This document shows positions 10,177 to 18,253 of a stretch of DNA of 64,000 nucleotides, piece by piece. The stretch comes from Paludibacter sp. (lineage in GTDB: Bacteria; Bacteroidota; Bacteroidia; Bacteroidales; Paludibacteraceae), in NCBI GenBank assembly GCA_028710415.1, contig JAQTUE010000022.1, positions 47,252-111,251 on the forward strand. Direction: 5' to 3'. The notes below the pieces were generated by a model. The model saw only the letters and a list, made by a program, of their open reading frames with translations. It had not been told where the DNA came from and did not search any database. Position 1 is the stretch's first letter. Every line of letters starts with the position of its first letter. Position numbers and translations under genes: made by a program.

Positions 10177-12606
10177 ATGAAACGGACATTGTGTTTTGTA
10201 GTTGTTGCATTAATTTTATGCACAACGTTTGTTCAAGGCAAGCCTCAATTTGGTAAGGCAGAGTTGTTTAATGACAATTGGAAATTCTCTCTCTCGGATG
10301 TAAAAGAAGCTTCAAATCCATCATTGGATGATTCGAAATGGACAAAATTGAATCTCCCGCATGATTGGAGTATCGAAGGTATTTATAGTCCGGATAAAGC
10401 CAGTTGCACTGGCTATCTACCGGGTGGAATTGGCTGGTATCGTAAAACGTTTATTGTTCCCGAATCAGAAAAAGGAAATAAGACCTTTATCTATTTTGAA
10501 GGTGTCTATAATCACAGTGAAGTGTTTATAAACGGAACTTCAATAGGAAAACGTCCGAATGGCTACATCTCCTTTATGTATGATCTGACACCCTATCTAA
10601 AGTATGGAAAAGAAAATATAGTGGCGGTTCGTGTTGATCATTCCCTGGAAAGAGATTCACGCTGGTATTCAGGTTCCGGTATTTATCGGGACACATATCT
10701 GGTTTCCGCTTCACCGGTACATCTTGATTTGTGGGGAGTTTATTTCAAAGCTTCCAGTGTCACGAATAAAAAAGCAGAAGTATCGGTTCAAACGACTGTA
10801 AATAATGGGTTGAATAAAATAACCGATGTTAGAATATTGAATGAAATAGTAGAACCAAAAACCGGGAAAGTTATAACTTCCGCTACTAAAGATATGAAGA
10901 TTCATGCACAACTAAAAGCTGAATTTCAACAAATACTGACGATTCCGTCTCCGAAAATCTGGTCAATTGAGACTCCCAATTTATATATACTTCGTACTAA
11001 GGTAATGCGGGATAAAAAGATAATAGACCAAAATGCACAGGAAATCGGGCTTCGTACACTGACATTTGATCCCGATAAAGGTTTTGCTTTAAATGGAGTA
11101 TGGACTAAAGTAAAAGGTGTTTGCATTCATCATGATGCAGGTTGTCTGGGCTCAGCGGTTCCACGTGAAGTGTGGAAACGAAGATTAATTACCCTCAAGG
11201 AAACAGGTTGCAATGCTATCCGGTTAAGTCACAATCCACAGGCACCTGATATCTATGAATTGTGCGATGAACTTGGATTATTGGTTATGGACGAAGCCTT
11301 TGATGAATGGGAATTTGCAAAAAGGAAATGGATAACAGGATGGAATGTCGGAACTCCTGAATTTCAGGGAGCGGCATCTTATTTTAATGAATGGAGCGAT
11401 AGAGACCTGACAGACATGATTCTCCGTGATCGGAATCATGCATCAATAATTATGTGGAGCATTGGCAATGAAGTGGATTATCCTAACGATCCGTATTCTC
11501 ATCCGGTACTTGACCATGCAAATATCAATCAACCTGTTTTGGGCGAATATTTGCCCGATCATCCTAAAGCTGAAAGGTTAGGTGTTATTGCCAAAAGACT
11601 GGCAGCAATTGTTCGCAGCCTGGATACATCCCGTCCGGTTACAGCTGCACTAGCAGGTGTTGTAATGTCCAATGAAACTGATTATCCTTTTGTGCTGGAT
11701 ATCACAGGATATAATTACACTGAAGATCGCTATGCCCAGGATCATGCCAAATATCCTAAGCGTGTTATTTATGGCAGTGAAAATGGGAACAGCATGGAAT
11801 CCTGGAAAGCAGTCCGTGATAATAAGTATATCTTTGGACAATTTATCTGGACCGGAATTGACTATTTAGGAGAATCGGGTGCCTGGCCTTCAAGAGGGTT
11901 TTATTCCGGATTTATCGATTTTGGTGGATTCCTGAAACCACGTGGACATTTCCGTCAGGCTTTATGGGATACAAAACCGGTTACATATATTGGGTCTTAC
12001 CCGCAACCATCCGATAAAAGTCAGTTGTCAACCGATGCCTGGCCTATTTGGAATTACAAAGATGGTGAAATGGTACGCGTTGTCTGCTACACAAATTCCC
12101 CTAAATCTAAATTGATGCTGAACAATAAACAAGTAGGAGAAATTAAGAGTTTAGACGATAATACCGGAGTGATTTATTGGGATATTCCTTTTCAGGAAGG
12201 AAAATTAAAAGTGGTGGGTATGGACAATGATAATCATCAAACTTGTCAATTTGAGTTGCAATCATCTGGTCGTCCTTATTCGATTAAAATCCTTTCTGAT
12301 ATGAAATCGATAAAGAAAGACAAAGGATTAGCACAAGTTGTTGCTCAGGTTGTAGACGAAAATGGAATTCCTGTTATGATTTCGGAAGATGAAATTACCT
12401 GCACCATTGATGGACAGGCAAAATTACTTGGACTCGAAGCAAGTAATAATTCTGATATGGGAGATTATACCGATAATGTTCAGCATGCCTATCACGGACG
12501 ATTAATAGCATATATCCAGGCAACCGGTACAGTTGGGAAGATAACTGTCAAATTTACTGCGCCTTGGTTGAAAGAAGGCAGTGTTATTATTGAATCAGTT
12601 GAATAA
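10177..12606 (+). CDS. Exported glycoside hydrolase family 2, second copy in operon
   Basis: 809 residues from the ATG at 10177, which begins a clean signal peptide (MKRTLCFVVV to FVQGK). An upstream in-frame ATG at 10141 would overlap the GH30 gene and put charged residues before the signal. Same domain order as the first GH2 of the operon; acid/base Glu432 in SIGNE and probable nucleophile Glu535 in GSEN. It differs from the first copy around the active site (a longer loop after the acid/base Glu), so a different linkage or sugar is likely rather than redundancy. Last gene of the operon; two hairpins follow at 12696 and 12755. Confidence 0.93.
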   Translation: MKRTLCFVVVALILCTTFVQGKPQFGKAELFNDNWKFSLSDVKEASNPSLDDSKWTKLNLPHDWSIEGIYSPDKASCTGYLPGGIGWYRKTFIVPESEKGNKTFIYFEGVYNHSEVFINGTSIGKRPNGYISFMYDLTPYLKYGKENIVAVRVDHSLERDSRWYSGSGIYRDTYLVSASPVHLDLWGVYFKASSVTNKKAEVSVQTTVNNGLNKITDVRILNEIVEPKTGKVITSATKDMKIHAQLKAEFQQILTIPSPKIWSIETPNLYILRTKVMRDKKIIDQNAQEIGLRTLTFDPDKGFALNGVWTKVKGVCIHHDAGCLGSAVPREVWKRRLITLKETGCNAIRLSHNPQAPDIYELCDELGLLVMDEAFDEWEFAKRKWITGWNVGTPEFQGAASYFNEWSDRDLTDMILRDRNHASIIMWSIGNEVDYPNDPYSHPVLDHANINQPVLGEYLPDHPKAERLGVIAKRLAAIVRSLDTSRPVTAALAGVVMSNETDYPFVLDITGYNYTEDRYAQDHAKYPKRVIYGSENGNSMESWKAVRDNKYIFGQFIWTGIDYLGESGAWPSRGFYSGFIDFGGFLKPRGHFRQALWDTKPVTYIGSYPQPSDKSQLSTDAWPIWNYKDGEMVRVVCYTNSPKSKLMLNNKQVGEIKSLDDNTGVIYWDIPFQEGKLKVVGMDNDNHQTCQFELQSSGRPYSIKILSDMKSIKKDKGLAQVVAQVVDENGIPVMISEDEITCTIDGQAKLLGLEASNNSDMGDYTDNVQHAYHGRLIAYIQATGTVGKITVKFTAPWLKEGSVIIESVE

Positions 12607-12695
12607 CATACAAATCAATAATATAATTTAAGAATTAGAGGCGAGATATAAATCTCAATTTTAGCTATAATAATAGATGGATAAGTTGTAGGAAA

Positions 12696-12728
12696 AACGC
12701 TGACAGCGTGCTTGCACCTGTCAGCGTT
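12696..12728 (-). terminator. Hairpin terminator, best for leftward transcription from ung
   Basis: Perfect 11-base inverted repeat AACGCTGACAG / CTGTCAGCGTT with an 11-base loop. On the minus strand it is followed by five T residues, so it fits ung, whose stop is at 12934. Confidence 0.6.
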
Positions 12729-12754
12729 AATTGAATCAATTGAGAGAAAATAAT

Positions 12755-12789
12755 AAAGCCATTTTCAAACTTGTGTTGAAAATGGCTTT
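12755..12789. terminator. Bidirectional hairpin terminator between GH operon and ung
   Basis: Inverted repeat of 14 bases, AAAGCCATTTTCAA and its complement, with a 7-base loop, ending in T residues on both strands. It lies between convergent transcription units (GH operon and ung) and could serve both. Confidence 0.8.
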
Positions 12790-12933
12790 TAAGTTTCAGT
12801 AATGATTAGATTCAATCCGGAAGCATCTTCCAACTTCATTGTGAAAAGCAGTCTTTCTCTTGATGCATTTCAGGATCAGATTCTTGTGGGGACTGGTACT
12901 ATGTCGTCTTTTAATCAGTTTGTTTTAGCCTGA

Positions 12934-13596
12934 TTACCAGTTTATTGTTTCCATTTTATTTTCCTTCAAATACTGGTTTGTCAGTGAGAAGTGGTTATTC
13001 CCAATAAATCCACGATATGCAGATAGGGGAGAGGGGTGAACCGATTTCAATACCAAATGTCTGGTGGAATCAATGAAAGCACCTTTCTTTTGCGCATAGG
13101 AACCCCAGAGCATAAATACCAGATGTTCTTTTTCGGAGGCAAGTTTGTGTATCACGGCATCTGTAAAAGTTTCCCACCCTTTGCCCTGATGGGATGCTGC
13201 CATGTGTGCCTGAACGGTCAGGGTGGCGTTCAATAATAGTACTCCTTGCTGTGCCCAACGTATCAGGTTCCCGCTTTCAGGAGCTGAAACTCCTAAGTCA
13301 CGTTCTATTTCCTTAAAGATATTGAGTAAGGAAGGCGGAAATGCAACCCCATCATTCACCGAAAAACATAACCCATGAGCCTGTCCATCTCCATGATACG
13401 GATCCTGCCCAATAATGACAACCTTAACCTTATCAAACGGACATTGGTCGAATGCATTAAAGATAAGATTTGCCGGTGGAAATGTAAGCCTGGCTTTGTA
13501 TTCATTTCGTACAAAATCTGTCAGTACTGCAAAATAGTCTTTCTCAAATTCATCCTGCAGTTCGGTTTTCCAGGATTGTTCTATCTTCACGTCCAT
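12934..13596 (-). CDS. ung: Uracil-DNA glycosylase
   Basis: 220 residues, the normal size of family 1 UDG. It cuts uracil from DNA in base excision repair. GQDPYHGDGQAHG holds the catalytic Asp65 and the water-activating loop; HPSPLSAYRGF holds His187 and the DNA-intercalation loop; FSV (78-80) supplies the uracil-stacking Phe. No start alternative is better than the ATG at 13596. Upstream DNA (13603-13682) is a degenerate TTGATT/TTAATT repeat tract that reaches almost to the start codon. It stands alone, convergent with the GH operon. Confidence 0.97.
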   Translation of the reverse strand: MDVKIEQSWKTELQDEFEKDYFAVLTDFVRNEYKARLTFPPANLIFNAFDQCPFDKVKVVIIGQDPYHGDGQAHGLCFSVNDGVAFPPSLLNIFKEIERDLGVSAPESGNLIRWAQQGVLLLNATLTVQAHMAASHQGKGWETFTDAVIHKLASEKEHLVFMLWGSYAQKKGAFIDSTRHLVLKSVHPSPLSAYRGFIGNNHFSLTNQYLKENKMETINW

Positions 13597-13602
13597 GAGG
13601 TT

Positions 13603-13682
13603 TGGTTGATTAGTTAATTAGTTGATTGGTTAATTAGTTAATTGGTTGAGTAAGTTGATTGGTTAATTAGGTTGATTAAGTT
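13603..13682. repeat. Degenerate short tandem repeat tract (GTTGATT/GTTAATT family)
   Basis: About ten imperfect units of 7-9 bases built on GTTRATT followed by AG, GG or AAG. The same family occurs at 30172-30363 and, in inverted orientation, at 30424-30547. It lies directly upstream of ung. Confidence 0.85.
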
Positions 13683-13720
13683 GTACTGACATTTGCAAAA
13701 GATTCATCAGTTTAACGCAA

Positions 13721-13825
13721 AACACGGAACACGGAACACGGAACACTGAACGCGAAACCTTTCAAACTTCAAACCTTTCAAACTCTCAAACCTTTCAAAC
13801 CTTTCAAACTCTTCAAACTCTTTCT
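13721..13825. repeat. Two short tandem repeat tracts (ACACGGA and CAAACCTTT families)
   Basis: First about four units of ACACGGA(AC) at 13721-13750, then about eight imperfect units of CAAACCTTT/CAAACTCTT up to 13825. The second tract runs over the stop codon into the last codons of the PatB-like gene. The CAAACCTTT family recurs at 31446-31560, 31664-31712, 43758-43815 and 52208-52245. Confidence 0.85.
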
Positions 13826-14988
13826 TTCACCGCCTTCGCCAGTTGCTCCATAGCTTGCTTGAGGATTAATCTTGAACAGGCCACATTGAGCCTTAAATGA
13901 TATTCTCCGCCGGGTCCGAAGGTAGTTCCTTTGTTGAGGCCTAAACCGGCTTTCCTGGCAAAGAAATCAAACAACTCATCTGTTTCCATGCCCAGCTCCT
14001 TACAGTTTAACCACACTAAAAATGAGGCTTCGGGATACATCGGTTTGATCTGAGGGATATTTGTTTTCAAAAAATCAACTACATAGTCAATGTTCCCCTG
14101 TACATAGTCAAGCATTTGTTTGCGCCATTCTTCCCCTTTTTCATACGCAGCCACCGTTGCTGCATAGGCAAAGATATTACCTCCTATTAATTCGGAAGCT
14201 TCCAGGAAATCTACAAACTTGTGACGCAATACGTCATTGGGAATGATATATGATGAGCTGATAAGCCCCGGCATATTAAAAGTCTTGCTCGGTGCCATAA
14301 AGGTCAGGCTTATCCGGGCTGCAGATTCGCTCACAGCAGCAAATGGAACGTGTTTATGACCATCCAATACCATATCGGCATGGATCTCATCGGATACAAC
14401 AATAATATTATGTTTTGCACAAATATCAGCCAGTTGTTTCAATGTTTCTTCCGGCCATACCCGACCGCCCGGATTATGGGGGTTGCAAAGGATAAACAGT
14501 TTTGTGTTTGGAGTAATCTTCCTTTCCAGGTCTTCAAAATCCATTTCATATTTCCCGTTAACCAACTTCAGAGGATTGTTGATCAGCTCCCTATTGTTGT
14601 TCTTTACCACATGGAAGAACGGATAATACACCGGGGGCTGTACAATCACTGCGTCACCCGGAACCGTCAGTGACTGGACTGCAAATGCAAGACCCGGTAC
14701 AATACCCGGTAAGAATCCAATCCAGGAACGTTTGACTTCCCATTGGTGATGATCACTAATCCAATTCATCAATGATGGATAGAATTCTTTGGGTGGCATG
14801 GAGTAACCCAGGATAGGATGTTCACATCGTTCACGTATGGCTTCAAAGATAAAGTCTGGTGTCCGGAAATCCATATCGGCTACCCAAAGGGGTAACACAT
14901 CTTCAGAACCGTAAAGTGCTTTACAACGCTCTATCTTAATAGCACCGGTGTTACGACGGTCAATGATTTCGTCAAAATTATAGTTCAT
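13813..14988 (-). CDS. PatB/MalY-type PLP-dependent C-S lyase (cystathionine beta-lyase)
   Basis: 391 residues, fold-type I aminotransferase class I/II. PLP Lys235 lies in APSKTFNMPG, Asp200 in VSDEIH pairs with the pyridine nitrogen, Asn172 is in the NPHNPGG motif, and the LRLNVACSR stretch near the C-terminus holds the carboxylate-binding Arg. The early WVADMDF motif is typical of the PatB/MalY branch, which cleaves cystathionine or other cysteine S-conjugates to thiol, pyruvate and ammonia. The role is probably in methionine synthesis or sulfur scavenging in the cytoplasm. The next gene upstream, the phosphatase-fold protein, ends 11 bases away, so the two may be cotranscribed. Confidence 0.9.
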   Translation of the reverse strand: MNYNFDEIIDRRNTGAIKIERCKALYGSEDVLPLWVADMDFRTPDFIFEAIRERCEHPILGYSMPPKEFYPSLMNWISDHHQWEVKRSWIGFLPGIVPGLAFAVQSLTVPGDAVIVQPPVYYPFFHVVKNNNRELINNPLKLVNGKYEMDFEDLERKITPNTKLFILCNPHNPGGRVWPEETLKQLADICAKHNIIVVSDEIHADMVLDGHKHVPFAAVSESAARISLTFMAPSKTFNMPGLISSSYIIPNDVLRHKFVDFLEASELIGGNIFAYAATVAAYEKGEEWRKQMLDYVQGNIDYVVDFLKTNIPQIKPMYPEASFLVWLNCKELGMETDELFDFFARKAGLGLNKGTTFGPGGEYHLRLNVACSRLILKQAMEQLAKAVKERV

Positions 14989-14999
14989 TTGTTTACGGG

Positions 15000-16610
15000 T
15001 TATTTAGTTATTTCTTCTATCGGGTTACCAATACTGGCATTGGGTATCGGGATATTCAGTATCCTTGCAATGGTAGCAGCTATATCCGTTGTCTGGTATG
15101 ATGTTGTTATGGTTTGTGGCTTTATCTTACCACCATAAAAGTACACTGGAGTATACGAAACTATTGCATTCGATTCGCCTACCGGATTATTCTTATTGTC
15201 CACTTCCAGCCAACCCGGCATTAGGGTAATGATCACATCGCCTACACAATTTTTGTTGGTCGAATTACGGATTCTTTCCATTTCTGAGTTTACATTTCCG
15301 CCCATATTCAGCACCTGTGATGATGGAAGTGCTGATTGTATTCCTTCAAAGTCAGCCATAAAGTCGGCTACGGTCTGTTGTACTGTCCTGAAATTTAGTT
15401 TTTTCTCTTCTATCTTTTCTTTATTCAGGAATATATTCTTACCATAATAGCCTGAGATCCATTTTTGTTGCCCGTATACAGCCATTAAATAGGAGCTAAG
15501 TAATGCCAGTGAACGGTCGGCATTGTAATAACCAGCCGGTATTTTATTTTCACCCAGTTCATTCGGCGAGTGTACACCGGTCTGATTGCCAAACATGAAT
15601 ATCAAAGTTTTATTAAGCCCCACTTTACTGTCGATTTTTTGAAGCAGGTTTTGAATGTCTTTATCAAGGCGCAGATACATATCTTCTTTTTCAGCGGATT
15701 GAAGGGCAGTGGTTTTTTCATACGGAGTGCGAACGCTGAACTGAAGCATGAGCATATCCGGATAAATATCACTTCCCAATTGTTCTTCATTCAGTATTTT
15801 TAATCCCAGTTCAGCTACCAGGCTGTTTGCTGCCGGAGTATTCCGTAGAATGGAGGCAGCTGAATTCTTATTTCTTTTTGAGCTTGGGTCATAAATAAAA
15901 CCTGTCTTCTTTTCTTCTTTTGCAGGTCTTGAAAGATAAGTGTTGATATTGAATAATGGTTCCCATAAACGGGCGGCTTGATTTTTAAAAGACCCGTTTA
16001 CATTCATTTCATCAGCCCAATGGGAAAGTCCATCTTTGTAATAACCGGTTGTAATCCATTTCATGTTTACATCATCCATCCAGGCTACGCTATTGGCAGT
16101 GTGTCCACCCAACATGATTGCTTCTTCTGCTCCCTGGGCAACCGCATAGCTCTTTGATTTTCCGGGATATGCCAGCATCAGCTCGTCCACTATGGTACTC
16201 GAAAGCAATTTATGAGCCGATAAAGTCTGGCTGGTACCAATCCCTACCTGGCCATCATCCTGTAAAATAGATTGTATTTCTTCCTCACCACGGTTGTAGA
16301 ATTGATTCCCCGTGATTCCATTATAATAGGGTATTGAACCTGTCATCACTGAGGCAATATCGGAAGCATTACCCGCAGAAACTAAATTATAGGATACATT
16401 CATGCAGCTTCCACCCTGGCTGATGATCTTCTTAAAACCATTGGGGTCAAAGTAATTCCAGAGCAAGTCCATGTGTCTTTGTTGCAGTCCATCAATCATG
16501 ATACCAATAACCAGCTTTGGTCGTTCAGTAGCAGCCGGCTGGGCACTAAGGCTCATACCCAGAATATAGAATGCAGTTGTTATAAAAATATATTTTAGGG
16601 AAAGTCTCAT
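15000..16610 (-). CDS. Alkaline phosphatase-fold exported protein lacking catalytic residues (PafA-like pseudoenzyme)
   Basis: 536 residues with a signal peptide ending LSAQ. The whole chain follows the PafA-type alkaline phosphatase layout: IGIMIDG near residue 35, a TG.IP..NGI.GN segment (90-102), YLRLDKDI (312-319), NKIPAGY (355-361) and a C-terminal TDIAATIARILNI..P..SIGNP stretch. Only Asp40 of the metal site is kept. The nucleophile position reads LVSAGNAS, where active relatives have a Thr before A-P-G-H; the Asp/His pair of the usual STDYVGH is RTPYEK (294-299); the usual ADHG is GNQT (341-344); the last His is also missing. It should therefore be a non-catalytic periplasmic protein, perhaps binding. 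Comparison is with the family pattern from memory. Confidence 0.8.
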   Translation of the reverse strand: MRLSLKYIFITTAFYILGMSLSAQPAATERPKLVIGIMIDGLQQRHMDLLWNYFDPNGFKKIISQGGSCMNVSYNLVSAGNASDIASVMTGSIPYYNGITGNQFYNRGEEEIQSILQDDGQVGIGTSQTLSAHKLLSSTIVDELMLAYPGKSKSYAVAQGAEEAIMLGGHTANSVAWMDDVNMKWITTGYYKDGLSHWADEMNVNGSFKNQAARLWEPLFNINTYLSRPAKEEKKTGFIYDPSSKRNKNSAASILRNTPAANSLVAELGLKILNEEQLGSDIYPDMLMLQFSVRTPYEKTTALQSAEKEDMYLRLDKDIQNLLQKIDSKVGLNKTLIFMFGNQTGVHSPNELGENKIPAGYYNADRSLALLSSYLMAVYGQQKWISGYYGKNIFLNKEKIEEKKLNFRTVQQTVADFMADFEGIQSALPSSQVLNMGGNVNSEMERIRNSTNKNCVGDVIITLMPGWLEVDNKNNPVGESNAIVSYTPVYFYGGKIKPQTITTSYQTTDIAATIARILNIPIPNASIGNPIEEITK

Positions 16611-16996
16611 TTAAATAGTGAATAGTTTATAGAAAATAGTTTATAGAAAATAAGTAGTATAAACTAAATATTGTCCTGTTTTATTTCTTGAAAAATACGA
16701 CTAAAATAGCTTTTCTAAATAAAGGAAAAAGGGTTTTAATAAAGGGGAATTAAGTTTTATACGAAGGGTTAATATCTAAAATAAGGGCTTTGAATTAAAA
16801 ACCTTATTTTTGTTTTTTAACCCTTAGTAGAAATATTACGCATAAAAAATCTAACCCTTATTCCCTTATTTAAATTAAAATAATACGACATTATTTAGTT
16901 TCAGTTACTAAGTTTATAGTTTAGAGAAAATGGTAAATAGTAAATTACAAAATAGTAAATTACTAAATGGTAAATAGTAAATGAATAAATTGTAAA
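16611..16996. other. Noncoding region with simple repeats and a long hairpin
   Basis: Contains ATAGTTTATAGAAA repeats next to the phosphatase-fold gene (16616-16660), the hairpin at 16764-16825, and AATAGTAAAT/AATGGTAAATAGT repeats (16912-16996) that run into the hisB stop. No gene is seen. Confidence 0.6.
16764..16825. repeat. Long imperfect hairpin downstream of hisB
   Basis: Two collinear 9-base stems: AAGGGTTAA pairs with TTAACCCTT and AAAATAAGG pairs with CCTTATTTT, with a small internal loop and a 15-base apical loop. It may act as the end of the hisB transcript or as a leader structure for the next gene. Confidence 0.6.
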
Positions 16997-18130
16997 TTAA
17001 AGAATTCCTTTCGTACTCGGCAATTCGTATTGGTATATATCCCTTTTCACTGCCATTTTAATTGACTTAGCCAATGCTTTAAAGATGCCCTCGATTTTAT
17101 GGTGTTCGTTATCACCTTCCGCTTTTATATTCAGGTTCATTTTAGCTGCATCACTGAATGACTTGAAGAAATGCAGGATCATTTCGGTTGGCAGATCCCC
17201 CACATATTCACGTTTGAATTCAACATCGTAAACTAACCAGGCTCGTCCTCCGAAATCCAGGGCTACAGAGCACAGGCAATCATCCATGGGCAGGTAGAAA
17301 CCATAACGCTCAATACCGCGTTTATTGCCCAATGCTTTCCCAAAAGCTTCTCCCAATGCAATGGCGGTATCCTCAATGGTATGATGTTCATCCACTTGCA
17401 GGTCGCCATTTACCTTGATGGTCAGGTTGGAACCCGAATGCTTGCCTATCTGCTCCAACATGTGGTCAAAGAATTTTAATCCGGTATCAATGTCGCATTT
17501 CCCTGAACCATCGAGGTTTAACTCTATCAGGATATCAGTCTCTTTGGTTGTTCGCTTGATGGTGGCAGTCCGTTCACCTGCAAAAAGGAATTCAGTTATC
17601 CTGTCCCAACTCATGGTCTGCAAGGCACAATACTCAAACAATCCTTTTTCTTTCAGGATCTCGATGTCCTCACTGATATAAATGGCTTTACAACCCAGAT
17701 TCTTTGCTAATTCCACATCTGTATACCTGTCACCGATAACAAATGAGTTTTCAAGGTCGTAATCCTCTGTAAAGTATTCGGTAAGCAGGGCAGTACCCGG
17801 TTTACGGGTTGGCAGGTTATCTTCAGGGAACGAAGTATCTATAAAGATCTTGTCAAACTGAATATCTTCGTTTGCAAGGGTCTGTAAGAATTTAGCCTGA
17901 ACACTATCAAAATTAGCCTGTGGATAAACGTCTGTTCCAAGTCCATCCTGGTTGGTTACCAATGCCCATTCAAAATCAAGTTTCTGGCGTATAAAATACA
18001 GGTTGCGCAATACACCCGGCAGGAATTCCATTTGTTCCAGCGTATCTACCTGGTAGGTTACGTCCGGTTCAAGGATGATGGTACCATCGCGGTCAATGAA
18101 AAGCACTTTCTTTTTGATTCTATCTGCCAT
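16997..18130 (-). CDS. hisB: Bifunctional histidinol-phosphatase / imidazoleglycerol-phosphate dehydratase
   Basis: 377 residues from the ATG at 18130; a TTG six codons upstream is less likely because [16 protein letters not shown] is the usual start. The N-terminal HAD phosphatase domain carries FIDRDGT (Asp13 and Asp15) and a GDRYTD motif; the C-terminal dehydratase domain carries [13 protein letters not shown] and [16 protein letters not shown], which hold the metal-binding His and Glu residues. It catalyses two steps of histidine synthesis in the cytoplasm. No other his gene is in view, so it is detached from a his operon; the neighbours are uvrA upstream and a phosphatase-fold protein downstream. 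Confidence 0.96.
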   Translation of the reverse strand: MADRIKKKVLFIDRDGTIILEPDVTYQVDTLEQMEFLPGVLRNLYFIRQKLDFEWALVTNQDGLGTDVYPQANFDSVQAKFLQTLANEDIQFDKIFIDTSFPEDNLPTRKPGTALLTEYFTEDYDLENSFVIGDRYTDVELAKNLGCKAIYISEDIEILKEKGLFEYCALQTMSWDRITEFLFAGERTATIKRTTKETDILIELNLDGSGKCDIDTGLKFFDHMLEQIGKHSGSNLTIKVNGDLQVDEHHTIEDTAIALGEAFGKALGNKRGIERYGFYLPMDDCLCSVALDFGGRAWLVYDVEFKREYVGDLPTEMILHFFKSFSDAAKMNLNIKAEGDNEHHKIEGIFKALAKSIKMAVKRDIYQYELPSTKGIL

Positions 18131-18253
18131 AATTCTAATTATTATCAATTTAATATACAGTACAAAAATAGTTTATTTTTTGGTCAATTAAAATAGCTGG
18201 TGTTTGACTGAAATCTATCAAACCCGGTCTTGTTCCCCTTTAGGGGTTAGGGG

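Noticed and set aside
18131..18148. TTG start for hisB
   Set aside because: The ATG at 18130 gives the usual HisB N-terminus.
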